Assembly: GCA_030248065.1 (NCBI GenBank)
Contig: JASAMV010003498.1
Coordinates: 116,602 to 180,601 of the forward strand
Direction: 5' to 3'
Origin: Rhynchonema sp. JSB1_4
Taxonomy: Eukaryota > Nematoda > Chromadorea > Monhysterida > Xyalidae
DNA length: 64,000 bases
The translations under genes and the position numbers were made by a program. Every line of letters begins with the position of its first letter. Position 1 is the stretch's first letter. This document shows positions 23,040 to 34,100 of the stretch, in pieces. Under the pieces are notes generated by a model. That model saw only the letters and a program-made list of their open reading frames with translations, was not told where the DNA came from and did no database searches.

Positions 23040-23210
23040 CCGTAAAAACCTAAATAGAGCCCCCCCCCCCCCCCCCCGGAATAGAGCCCCCTCGGAATAT
23101 CGATCGAAAATAACACCGGATTTGGAACGCTCTCGCTGAGAAACGAAAATAATTTTTTGAAAATGGGGTCAGTGAATTAATAGAGCCCCCTTGTACTTAG
23201 GTTTTTACGG
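23040..23210. mobile_element. TA-flanked CCGTAAAAACC MITE, nested
   Basis: 171 bp with inverted ends CCGTAAAAACCTAAATAGAG and the reverse complement, flanked by TA (23038-23039, 23211-23212). Relative of 12543-13354. Confidence 0.85.
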
Positions 23211-23459
23211 TACCCCTTTTTTCCGTGCGGCGGTTAGTGTACCTCCCTGGGGGGAAGGGGGGGAAGACCCAAATCCAGGAAAAAGTCACTTTTTGAGGTG
23301 GAAAATTTGACCGATTTTTGCCCCTTTTTGGAAAAAATTCTCTATAAAAAGGGTATTTTGGCGACTTTTGACATCATTGACCTGAAAATCACCAATTTTA
23401 GGCCTCAAAATGCCCATTTTAGGCCTAAAAATTCCGATTTTGGGCAAAAATTGAGGCGG

Positions 23460-23990
23460 TTTGTGTACCTGGCGCGGCGGTTGGCAGTGTTGGAGGTGGG
23501 GGGGGGGTTTGGGGGGGGGGGTAGCCCCCCCCCAGTACAGTAGGTATCCCCCTCGCCTGGTACAGTAGGTACCTATTCCCCCCGATGTTTGGCATGGTAC
23601 AGTATGTATCCCCCCCGATTTTCACCCCGGTACACTAGGTATCCCCCCCCCCGATTTTGCCCCAAAAGTGCCAATTTTTGACCAAAATGGCCAAAATTAG
23701 TGTAAAATCAGTGGTTTTTACCTCAAATGACCCCAAATTCGCGCGCTACGCGCGCAAATACTACGTTGTCACGCGATTCCACACATAGGAAACACATGAA
23801 AAATTTTCACCCCAAAACCTAACCCCCCCAACCCCCCCCCCAAACCCCCCCTAGGTACAAAACCCCCCCAGGCCATCGGCTCTGGTACAGTAGGTATCCC
23901 CCCCTCTCCGAGCGCGGTACAGTAGGTATCCCCCCCTCCAGAGTACCTCCAACACTGGCGGTTGGTGTACTAGTGTATAGGCCTGGCGTA
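23460..23990. repeat. inverted relative of the 6.75-7.65 kb repeat
   Basis: Contains words TACAGTAGGTATCCCCCC and a GCGC palindrome at 23741. The uninterrupted ATTCCACA at 23776-23783 is the empty site corresponding to the insertion at 7020. Confidence 0.75.
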
Positions 23991-23994
23991 TGAG

Positions 23995-24875
23995 TGGGCA
24001 CAATACCCAATACCAATACCACCCAATACCAATTCCAATACCAGTGTTTGGTATTGGTATTGGGTTTAATTCTGGTATTGGGTATTGGTATTGAAGCTGG
24101 CCTGGTATTGGTATTGAGTATTGGTATTGGGTTTCGCCAGGTATTTGGTCAAAACCAATACCCAATACTAACCCAGAAAAACCCAATACCAAACCAATAC
24201 CAAACCCAATACCTGACACAAAACCCAATACCAAACCAATACCAAACCCAATACCAGACCAAAAACCCAATACCAAACCAATACTAAGACCAATACCCAA
24301 TACCAATACCAACCCAATACCCAAAATACCAATACCAACCCAATACCAAACCCAATACCAGGCACTTCAGTAGTATTGATTTGGTATTGGGTATTGGTAT
24401 TGGTATTGGGTCTCGCCCGGTATTGGTATTGGTATTGGGTCCTCAATTTGCTATTGGTATTGGGTATTGGTACAGGGCCGGTATTGGTATTGGTATTGGG
24501 TGTCAAAAGTGGTATTGTGCCCGTATTGGTATTGGGTGTCGTGGGTTTGGTATTGGGTTGGTATTGGTATTGAGTATTGGGTATTGGTCTTAGTATTGGG
24601 TTTTTGGTCTGGTATTGGGTTGGTATTGGGTTTGGTATTGGTTTGGTATTGGGTTTTGTGTCAGGTATTGGGTTTGTTATTGGTTTGGTATTGGATTTTT
24701 CTGGATTAGTATTTGGTATTGGTTTTGACCCAATACCTGGGCAAACCCAATACCAATACCAGGCCAGCTTCAATACCAATACCCAATACCAGAATTAGAC
24801 CCAATACCAATACCAAACACTGGTATTGGTATTGGTATTGGGTGGTATTGGTATTGGGTATTGTGCCCACCCATG
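23995..24875. repeat. GGTATTGGTATTGG minisatellite foldback
   Basis: About 880 bp of CCCAATACCAATACC arrays in two orientations, with inverted ends GTGGGCACAATACCC and GGGTATTGTGCCCAC. Long frames on both strands here are repeat translations. Related to 11525-11980. Confidence 0.9.
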
Positions 24876-25251
24876 CTAGTGTACTTTGGTCGCGGCGGTT
24901 AGTGTACCTTAGGGGGGGACCCACTCCCCCCAGGAACTACACTGCTCACAAGCAATTTTATACCTTTTTAAGGCAAAAATCGGTGTTTTTCGACCTTATT
25001 TTCCCAAAAATCGCGCGATCCGCGCGCAAACCCACCCATGATACCTATTTTTAGGCGATTTTCGGCGAAAATTTGGAAAAAGTACTATTTTTACCTCAAT
25101 TTTTGGCCAAAATTGTATCACAAAAATGGTGTTTTTTCGCCTTTTTGGGTGACCAAAATCATACCTCTCACGCTTCCGGTCCCAACCCCGCATCATACTT
25201 ACCTCCCACACGTGGGCCTGCCACTACACTGCTGGTGCAGCTGGGAGGAAG

Positions 25252-25590
25252 CAATGGTGTAGCAGGGGAGGGGGGTTGGGGGGTCCCCCTGGGTACAGTA
25301 GGTAGGTAGGTTGACGCTCCATCCTGGTACGGTAGGTAGGTCGCCGCCCGGCGGCTGGCGGTAAGTTGCTATTTTTGGCTCAAAATGGTATAAAATCGGT
25401 ATTTTTCACTCCAAATAGGCGAAAAATTGCACGCTACGCGCGAAATTAGCGTTTTAGAGCACATTTTCATCAAAATTTCGACCTAAAAAATGTTCTCCCC
25501 CCTAGCTCGGCCGGTACAGTAGGTAGGTTGCCGCCCCACATTTTTGGTGGTACAGTAGGTTGCCGCCCCGCCTGGGTAGCTACACCACTG
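25252..25590. mobile_element. hAT-type MITE, CAATGGTGTAGC ends
   Basis: 339 bp with ends CAATGGTGTAGC and GTAGCTACACCACTG; near-duplicate flanks GGAGGAAG (25244-25251) and GGGGGAAG (25591-25598), 7 of 8. Word TACAGTAGGTAGGTTG. It shows the host sequence of the 8756 element without the LINE. Confidence 0.8.
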
Positions 25591-26940
25591 GGGGGAAGGG
25601 GTAGGCAGGTAGATTGACGCGCCATCCTGATGCAGTACGTAAGTCGCCGCCCCGGCTGGTACAGTTGTAGGCAGTGCTGTGGCTACTTTTGCGGGGCGGG
25701 TAGGGTACATAGGTGGAAAAATCCGGGGCGGGTAGGGGGGTAGTGTACCTGGGATCTTAGAGGGGGAATCCGGTTTGGGGGGATGGGGGGAAGATTTTTC
25801 GGGGCTGGTAGGGTACAATACACGTTTTGTTGGGTACCTGTTTTTATATGCTATAAAGTGCATATATCGCGCGTAGCGCGCGATTTTTTGCACTTTTAAG
25901 GGTTTCCGGTCGAAATTTGGTCGATTTTTGACCGAAAAATGGGCATTTTGAGGGCAAAAATCGGGGCGGGTAGGGTACCAGAGCGGGGCGGGTAGGGGGG
26001 GTAGGGTACCAGGGCGCGGCGGGTAGGGGGTCGTGTACCAGGGCGGGGCGGGTAGCAGTGCTGTGGCTACTTTGGCGGGGCGGGTAGGGTACAGAGGTGG
26101 AAAAAATCGGGTCGTGTAGGTGGTTAGTGTACCTGGGATTTTGGGGGGGGGGCAGTGGTGTCGTTGGGGGGGGGGGGGAAGGGGGGGTCACCCCCTAGTA
26201 TCCGGTATCCGGTATCTTGATTTTTTCACCCAGGGGTATCCGGTATCCTGACCTTTTGTCCAAGGGTATTCTACCCTAAAAATTTTCCGAAAACGGTAAA
26301 AATCGCCAATTTTTACCTCCAAAATGCTCAAAATCGCTTGCTAGCGCAAGCATAACCCCCAAAATGACCATTTTTTGTCCTTTCAACACCGATTTTGCTC
26401 AATTTTCATCTTAAAAAATTGACTTTTTTTGAACAACCCCCCCTGGGTATCCGAGATTTTTTATTTCAGGGAGCAACCCCCCCTGGTATCCGAGATTTTT
26501 CATTTTGGGTATCCGGTATCCGAAAATTTTGGATTTTGGGTATCCGGTATCCTGACTTTTTGATTTTCCAACGACACCACTGGGGGGGACTCCCGGTGGG
26601 GGGGAGGGGGGGAAGATTTTTCGGGGCGGGTAGGGTACAGCACAAGTTTTTTCGCGTGCCTGTTTTTATGTACTAAAAAGTACATATATCGCGCGCAGCG
26701 CGAGATTTTTTGCACTTTTTAGGGTTTTCGGTCGAAATTTGGGCATTTTTGACCGAAAAATGGGCAGTTTGGGGGTAAAAATCGGGGCGGGTAGGGTAGG
26801 GGGTAGGGTACCAGAGCGGGGCGGGTAGGGGGGTAGCGTACCAGGCCGAGCGGGTAGGTGGGTTGATTGCAGGCAGGCTTTTTTGGTGGTACAGTGGGTT
26901 GATTGCAAACGCCTGGGTATGAGTAGCTACACCACTGCTT
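25591..26940. repeat. tandemly rearranged CAGTGCTGTGGCTAC repeats, no gene
   Basis: Two right-end copies of the 7020-type element start at 25672 and 26056 in the same orientation. Words GGCGGGTAGGGTACC recur throughout. GCGC palindromes at 25868 and 26690. The region ends with GTAGCTACACCACTG at about 26939. Internal order is complex and probably nested. Confidence 0.65.
26153..26582. mobile_element. hAT-type MITE, CAGTGGTGTCGTTGG ends, nested
   Basis: 430 bp, ends CAGTGGTGTCGTTGG and CCAACGACACCACTG. The left flank is GGGGGGGG; the right flank is six G then AC, so the duplication is imperfect. Arm word TATCCGGTATCC. Confidence 0.8.
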
Positions 26941-27096
26941 CTTTCTTCAAAACGATGACTGAAAAGATCAAGAACTAGGAAATGTTATTGCGCCAAGCGC
27001 AAAAATTTTGAAAATTTTGGTTCAAAAAATGGTAGTTTCGCTCGAACTTAGGCATACCGGGCCCTCGAATCTCCGGCCCGGCCCGGCCCGTGTACC

Positions 27097-27479
27097 CATA
27101 GTAGTGGCAGGGGTTGGGGGGGGCGGTACTCCCTCTCAGTACTTACCTACCACAAAACCCGAGGGGGGTTGAGTACTTACCTCTCTCTCACAACTCCAAA
27201 TCATACCTCACAAGCAATATTATACGTTTTTAAGGCAAAAATGGGTGTTTTTAGACCTTATTTTCCCAAAAATCGCGCTAACCCACACATAATACCTATT
27301 TTTAGGCGATTTTTGGCGAAAATTTCGAAAAAGTACTATTTTACCTATTTTTGGCCAAAATTGTATCACAAAAACCGTGTTTTTTCGCCTTTTTGGGTGA
27401 CCAAAATCATACCTCTCGCGCTTCCGGTCCCAACCCCGCATCATACTTACCTCCCACACATGGGCCTGCCACTACACTG
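27097..27479. mobile_element. hAT-type MITE (beta), uninterrupted copy
   Basis: About 383 bp matching the host at 22024-25231 without its three insertions (right end CCTGCCACTACACTG). No target duplication is found. It is preceded at 27060-27092 by a GGCCCGGCCCGG fragment. Confidence 0.75.
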
Positions 27480-28105
27480 CACCGATAGGTAGATGAGTCC
27501 GGGAGATGAAATAAAAAAGTGTTGACGGCAGATAGATCAATTTGGGGCTTCCCCCAAGTACTACCCTGGGCTTACCGCTAACGATTAGGACAAGACATCG
27601 AAATACGGTTGAAAGCACAAAACCTCTGAAATCCAGTGTTTTGTATGGTCATCCAAAAGCACAGCATTATAGGGGTTTTGTGCTTTCAACCGTACTCCCA
27701 CGCATTTGCACGTCAAAAACTGGAAAAAATCTGGTCCAAAGGCGATTTTTGGGGAAGTCTTGGGAAAACATGGGCCGGTTTTCTTCACTGGAGAAAAAAA
27801 CCCTCGGTCCGGCCCCGTTTTTCTTTTTTCCACACCCCCGGAAAGCTTAAGAAAAAGCGGTTTTTTCAGTGCGGTTTTTTCAGGAAAAAACTGTTTTTTG
27901 CCCGCGGCAGCTATGTATAATGTGACGTGAAGGTGAATGTCAACACATTCATTTCAGCAGGGCTAAAAACTCAATCATCAAAGACCAGATAAAACGCGGC
28001 AAGAATAACATTGACAGATTATTTTCTCCAATCACCATCGTGTTGTATTCGTTCCGACCAACTGTCGCACTTACCAAACGTCACACAAGATTTGAACTGA
28101 AAGCC
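27480..28105. repeat. repeat fragment and FMR-A 5' flank
   Basis: 27595-27690 has a short inverted pair (GGTTGAAAGCACAAAACC). 27720-27900 is a GGAAAAAAACCG-type fragment. 27930-28105 is unique and probably holds the FMR-A 5' UTR and promoter; no TATA box is obvious. Confidence 0.5.
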
Positions 28106-31100
28106 ATGGAAATTGAAGTTCGATTGGCTCAGAACAAGGGCTACTACAAGGTTGGTTTTCCTCGGTCGGTCGTCTGTCGCCAATCGGCAGCAGCGTTGGA
28201 ACAAAACAAAAAGTTTTTTTTATAAAAAAGTTTTTTTTAATAAAAGGTCAGCAGCACCTTAAAAAACAAAATACAAAATAGAATATAAAAATACAAAAAG
28301 AATAGGATGCGAATTAGGATATTTTCGACCTTTTTGTTTCCATAATGCATGAAATCTAGTCAATTTTCACCCCAAAACGCAAAATTTTTGCCCGAAAGTA
28401 ATTTATAGTTATCCCTTGTGCTCAATTCCAACACCCTTGACGAACTTGCCGTTCAAATTTCTATCAATACAGAGACATTCCTTTCATTTTTTCTCCAATA
28501 CTGGAAAAAGTTCTCTTTGCCGATTTAAAAAAAAACAAGATACTTGTTTAGGAAGAAACGATTTTTTCTTTTTTCAACGCTGATCGGCTATTCAGTGAGG
28601 GGGAGATACTGTACCCTGAGCGCAGGGGTCACATACCGCACTGGCGGGCGAGGGGGGATACTATACCTTGAGGGGTTCCTCCTCTCCTTGAGTTACAGCA
28701 CTGCTGCCTGCTTTCTTCCAGTATGTTACTAAATACAAATGGGTCAAAATAGGCCATTAAACTTGGAGCATGCCCGTAAATTTATTTCAAACGATCCTTC
28801 GTGCATGAATTCATCCAAACCAGGGCTGTGGATGGGGTCGGTCTCGGTGCTGTGGCTACTTCTGAGGGGGAGATCCTGTGGAGCCGAGGGACCAAACATT
28901 GTGCGAGATACCGGGCCACCGCACTCAATAGCGCGCAAGTTTTTCACTGCCAAAAAATCGACTAAAAGTAGAAAAATTTGCACTCGCGCGTTTTATGCAC
29001 ATTGTGACCAATAAAAATCATAGGTTTTTAGGTTTAATTTGCACCTAAAATTTCAGGATTGCACCTAAAAATTGGAGGTTAGGTGCAACTTGCACCTAGA
29101 TGTTTCACATTTTGTTCATAAAACAAAATTTGACATATTAGGTGCAAGTTGCACCCAGTGAATTTTGGAAAAAAACTATGATAAAAATTCAGTTAACGCA
29201 AAATTATCATGGTATAATACCGCATCTCCCACGGAAAATTTCCCCCCTCCCTCCACCCCGCCCCCAAACTGAATTCTTTCTGATTTGTACGGTACCCCGG
29301 TACTTTCCCGATTTTTGTCCCCAAGGTGCAGCATCTCCCCCTGGGAGCAGGCACAGCACTGATTCAAATAACACCACAACTGTTTTTCCAGGCTTTTATG
29401 AAATCAGCCAATCCCGAGTCGATAACCGTGGCCTTCGAAAATGAGTAAGTTTTACTTTCAGGTTCTTTCTGTTTAATGCATGATTTCGTTGATTTGCTGC
29501 TGTTTGTGTTTTTGTCATAGCTATCTTTCGAATTTCAATTTGACAGCTGAAATGAACGCTTGTTTCACAACAGTCCTAGAAAGCAGTCATAATTACTGTT
29601 GTGAAGGCAAGTTTCATTTTCCGTTGGCGTTTTCCAGATGGAAATTGTCTCAACCGATGCCGTATGAATCGTGTCGAATGCCACCCACTCCAAACACATC
29701 GTCAATGAGCGTGAAAGAGGGCGAAATCATCGAAGCGCTCGGCAATCCCACTGATGACGTGCCGGTCGATGGTTGGCACGAGGCCACCGTTAAGAATATT
29801 CGGGTAAATTTTGTTTCTTTTGCTAATTTGACCCTTACGTATGGATTGAAATGTGAACGCATCTATTCGTACAAATTTTTCTACAACATGCAGCAGAATA
29901 CCCTTGCATGAAATCTCAACATGTTTCACGGGGTCATTTCCTGCATTTTCTGAAAAAACCTGTTTACGTTGAAGTATAGCTGCGGATGGAAAAGAACCGG
30001 TCTTTTTTAGTGAAAAAAGACCGAAAAAAACCGGGTCCGTTTTTGGACCGAAAATAAATTTTCGTGAAATAACCGGACAAAATTTTCTCCAATTTTTTGC
30101 CAAAAAATGACGTTTTTGACCCTTATTTTTCAACGTTCTGGAGGTTCGTCAATGCCGAAGTGCCATCTAGAGGTTTAGAACGAGGTAACTTGGAGATTTG
30201 GGGCAGTTTGCATGCCTTCTGCAGCACAGTGTCTTTGCACTATGCTTCACACCAGTTTTTTGGGTCAACATACCTTGTATAGTCCAGCCACCAGCTCATG
30301 AGACGACTTTTTTTTAAAGCTTGCTTGGCCAGATTAAAAAATGCACCTGTTAAAGGCAGTCCACGGGAGGTTGTCACTCAGCCCCCGAATACCGTAACCC
30401 ACCGCAAACGAGATCGTTGCGAGACCCATGCTGATCGCTGCTTATCGACACGTGTATTAGCGGGAGCAAGCTGGAAATTGTCATCGTGCGCGTCGATCAC
30501 CAAAACTTCGAAATGTTGGTTGGTGTTGGCGCTAACACGCAAAACAAGAAAAAAACCAAAAGGGCCCCGCCACGACCCTCGCAGATCAAAATTCCGGGGG
30601 GTACGGCGTTCGGGGGCGGGACACCACCCCCCCCCTTTACACGTGTTTTCGCAAATAAAAAGAAAGAGATCGGGATGAGAGACATGATGACAACTTCCAG
30701 CTGGCTGACCTCAATTTGTTGCGTGCTTACGCGAACAACAACGTTGTTCAACACGCAAATGTTTTGGGAGTCAAAAGGGAATTTACGCACCGAGGTGGAG
30801 AGCGTGTTTTGAAAAAATACATGCATTTCTCTTTCTTTCATTTCCGAAATACATGGAACTGGAACATTATTGGATCTGTTCAAGTCAACTTCAAAATAAG
30901 TCGTCTCATGAGTTCGTGGGTGGACTATACGTGCTATTTGATACCCTGTACTGAAAATTTATTCTTTGGAAATTTTTCAGTTTTTTCCCCACAAAATGTG
31001 AAGAACCGGTTTTTTCGCAACTATACGTTGAAGCTTCAATGCGAGCTTCTTTTAATAAATAGGTCATAAATTTCCAAATGATGTGAAATGTATGTTTTAG

Positions 31101-34100
31101 GGCGAATACGCCGTCATTCGGTTCATCCATTTTCCACATCACACTGGCGAGATTCTGACGCTCGACAAACTTCGGTCCATCACCAAATTCACGCCGCTCT
31201 CGTACAAAAGTTTCCATCACGACAAAGTGTCGATTCCGGAAGATTTGCGTTCACAGTTGGTTCACTTTTTGTCACAATACTCTTTTTGAAAATGTGTTCA
31301 GTTTGTCATGAACGGTGACGGTGTCAAAATTGGTAATCACAAATTCATGATTGGATGGATCAGTCCTGCAATTGTCCCATAATGATTTGAATTGATTGAA
31401 GGATGTTGCAATGCATAGATGCTACAAAGGTATTGATTTTATATGTCTGTCTGACTTCCTGCCGGTCAACATTTGTGCCGTCAGTAAATCGCCACGTGTT
31501 AAATACTGATAAGTCGTGTTGCCAAGACAGATCCAGTCACCAAGTTTGATACAAGCCAATATTTATGAATGTTTTTACTACAGTTGTGTCTCAATGGACG
31601 CGGCAGCCCAGTTCGCAGAGTCTGTTGGCAATCTATACGCAACCTTCAATGAGCGGGACGGAACATTTGACTTGATCGTCAGTTTCATTATTTTTTAAAC
31701 ATAATAGTTAAATAATCGGAAATTTAATTTTTTACAGACCTGTTATCCCCAATCACTACGTCGCGCGCAAATGCTATCAGATATGTTCTTCAAAGATCTA
31801 CACCAGAAAATCGTCATCAAAAACCGAACCGAAGACATGGCCAAACAGCTCCAGGCATGTTCCAAGAAACTAACGTATCACTTGAGAAAAGAAAATGTAA
31901 CTGCACGTCAGGATTGAGAATCAAAATTGTTCTTCAACTTCCAGCTACAAACGTCCAGCGACCACAGCGATCTCGTAATGGAGGAGTTCACGGTTCCCCA
32001 CGAACTGATGGGCTTGGCGATTGGCAATCGAGGCTCGAACATAGTTGCTGCACGAGGGGTGCCTGGTGTACAATCTATTGACTATATCGAAGCTTATGGC
32101 GATAGGGGTGTCAGCTTCAAGATCTTTGCCACCGTAAGTGGGATCTCTTTTCATGTATTTCACGCATTTGGCTTGCGGAAACCCAGCTGAGTTCGTGTGC
32201 CGTTTTGGAGACCGCATTGGGATCAAATTGCAGACAGCTGAGGCGGCCAGACAAGCACGTGCCATGCTCGAATTCACTGAAGATTCGTTCCCCGTGCCGC
32301 GCGATATGGTCGGTAAGTATCGCATCGGTGCTGCTTGGTGTCGGTTTCCTCGAAGATCTTTGGGTTGCGGGTGCGTAAAGCATGCGTGATGCAATTCATC
32401 ATAAGTGTGTAGTCTTGCTTACTTGGTTTTCAAGCAATCTCAGATCCAATTATTCGTGCAGTTAAAAATTGAGCGCTTAAAGGTGCTGGTCAACAACCTT
32501 TCGACCGCGCTTGATCTTGGGGGTAGTATATATAAACAAAGTTTGGACATCGTGTTACTCGACCCTAATCTGGCCAGCCGATTGGTTGCTTCCTGATGTT
32601 TCACGGCCACGTTGAAGTTTGCACATGGTGAAAAAAAACCGAAAAAATTTGAAACGCTGCTGTGACACGAATAGGCTGTTTCAAAGTTTGATACTGGAGT
32701 GACAGCAACCTCCAACATTGTGACAAAAACCGCAATGCACAATAGCTATTGAAACGTCCGCATCGTTGAATAAAAAAATAAAAGGTTTCAGAAACCTGGT
32801 CATTTTTTGCTAGGATTTTGTACTCGTGTAATTTTAAGCATCTGTGGTGAATGAAATAAGTTGTCAATTACAAATAAAAATCATCTAATTATCAAGTTCC
32901 TTGTTTGTGCTCCCCAGTTTTCAAAACCCTACACAGCTCACACAATGTTTACCACAACATGCGCAAGGCAGCCATTCTCAAAGCGCACGCACAACGACAA
33001 CACACAGTCGGCACAGCGACAACACAGCAATGTTTCACAGCTGGCAAGTTTTGTGTGTGTCCAGAACAACTTTTCACCAAAACAAGTTTTGTCAATGGTC
33101 GACTGAGCATGCGCAAGGCAGCCTTTCCAATGCGCACACACACAAAGCTGGCCGGCTGTGAAACATTGCTGTGTTATCGCTGTGCCGGCTGTGTGTTGTC
33201 GTTGTGTGTGCGCTGAGAGAATGGCTGCCTTGCGCATGTTGTGGTAAACATTGTGTGAGCTGTGTAGGGTTTTGAAAACTGGGAAGCACAAACAAGGAAC
33301 TTGATAATTAGAGGATTTTTATTTGTAATTGACAACTTATTTCATTTACCACAGATGCTTAAAATTACACGAGTAGAAAATCCTAGCAAAAAAATGGCCT
33401 GGTTTCTGAAATCTTTTATCTTTTTATTCAACAATGCGGACGTTTCAATAGCTATTGTGCATTGCGGTTTTTGCCACAATGTTGGAGGTTGCTCTCACTT
33501 TAGTATCAAACTTTGAAACAGCCTATTCGTGTCACAGCAGCGTTTCAAATTTTTTCGGTTTTTTTCACCAGGTGCAAACTTCAACGTGGCCGTGAAACAT
33601 CAGGAAGCAACCAATTGGCTCGCCAGATTAGGGTCGAGTAACACGATGTCCAAACTTTGTTTATATATTCTACCCCCTAGATCAAGCGCGGTCGAAGGGT
33701 TGTTGACCAGCAGCTTTAACTGCAAACTGAAGGTGAAATGTTTTAGGTTCCCGCTAAAAAGCCCAAAATCCTCAATATTTGTTGTTGACGTCGGTCTATT
33801 TGCGTTGTAACAACGTTTCCAAAAACAACCCTATGCATCAATCAATAAGACCGTTCGTTTGCAGGTCGATCGATCGGCAAGAACGGTCGTACGATTCAAG
33901 AGATCGTCGATAAATCGGGTGTGATCCGAGTGAAGATTGAGGGCGGTGACGATCATCAACAACAAGATGCTGAACAGAGAAACGCTGCTGTTGCCGCTGA
34001 TCCAAATGTGCGTCGAATTTTGGTTTTTTCGTGGGTTGTTTTTGTTTTAAATGCGACGACTGGTGGTGATACGTTTTTCGCTGTTTGCATTGGCTGCAGC

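Larger units (their letters stand above)
23000..24944. mobile_element. hAT-type element, CAGTGTAGTTCCTGG ends (alpha copy 3), itself a host
   Basis: Perfect 8-bp duplications CTCACAAG (22992-22999, 24945-24952), overlapping the site used by the 22598 copy. Arm word GCGGCGGTTAGTGTACCT. It contains the TA-flanked element 23040-23210, a large inverted relative of 6754-7650, and the ATTGGGT array. Confidence 0.9.
22024..25231. mobile_element. hAT-type element (beta), host of three nested insertions
   Basis: The interior and right end (GCCACTACACTG) match the element at 27097-27479. The 8-bp sequence CTGGTGCA flanks it (22016-22023, 25232-25239). Removing the three nested elements (22131, 22598, 23000) leaves about 430 bp collinear with the 27-kb copy. 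The left terminus is slightly altered (CATACTATAGTAGTGGC). Confidence 0.75.

Noticed and set aside
23851..24924. Several 100-200-codon frames of IGLVLGI and NTNTQYQ repeats on both strands
   Set aside because: Translations of the GGTATTGG minisatellite, with no unique sequence or splice context.
30298..30883. 126- and 128-codon frames in FMR-A intron 3
   Set aside because: They lie inside the TA-flanked element 30280-30927 and show no domain or conserved motif.
32861..33295. Overlapping frames on both strands in the FMR-A intron
   Set aside because: They are mirror images of each other, caused by the palindrome at 32481-33715; no transposase motif.
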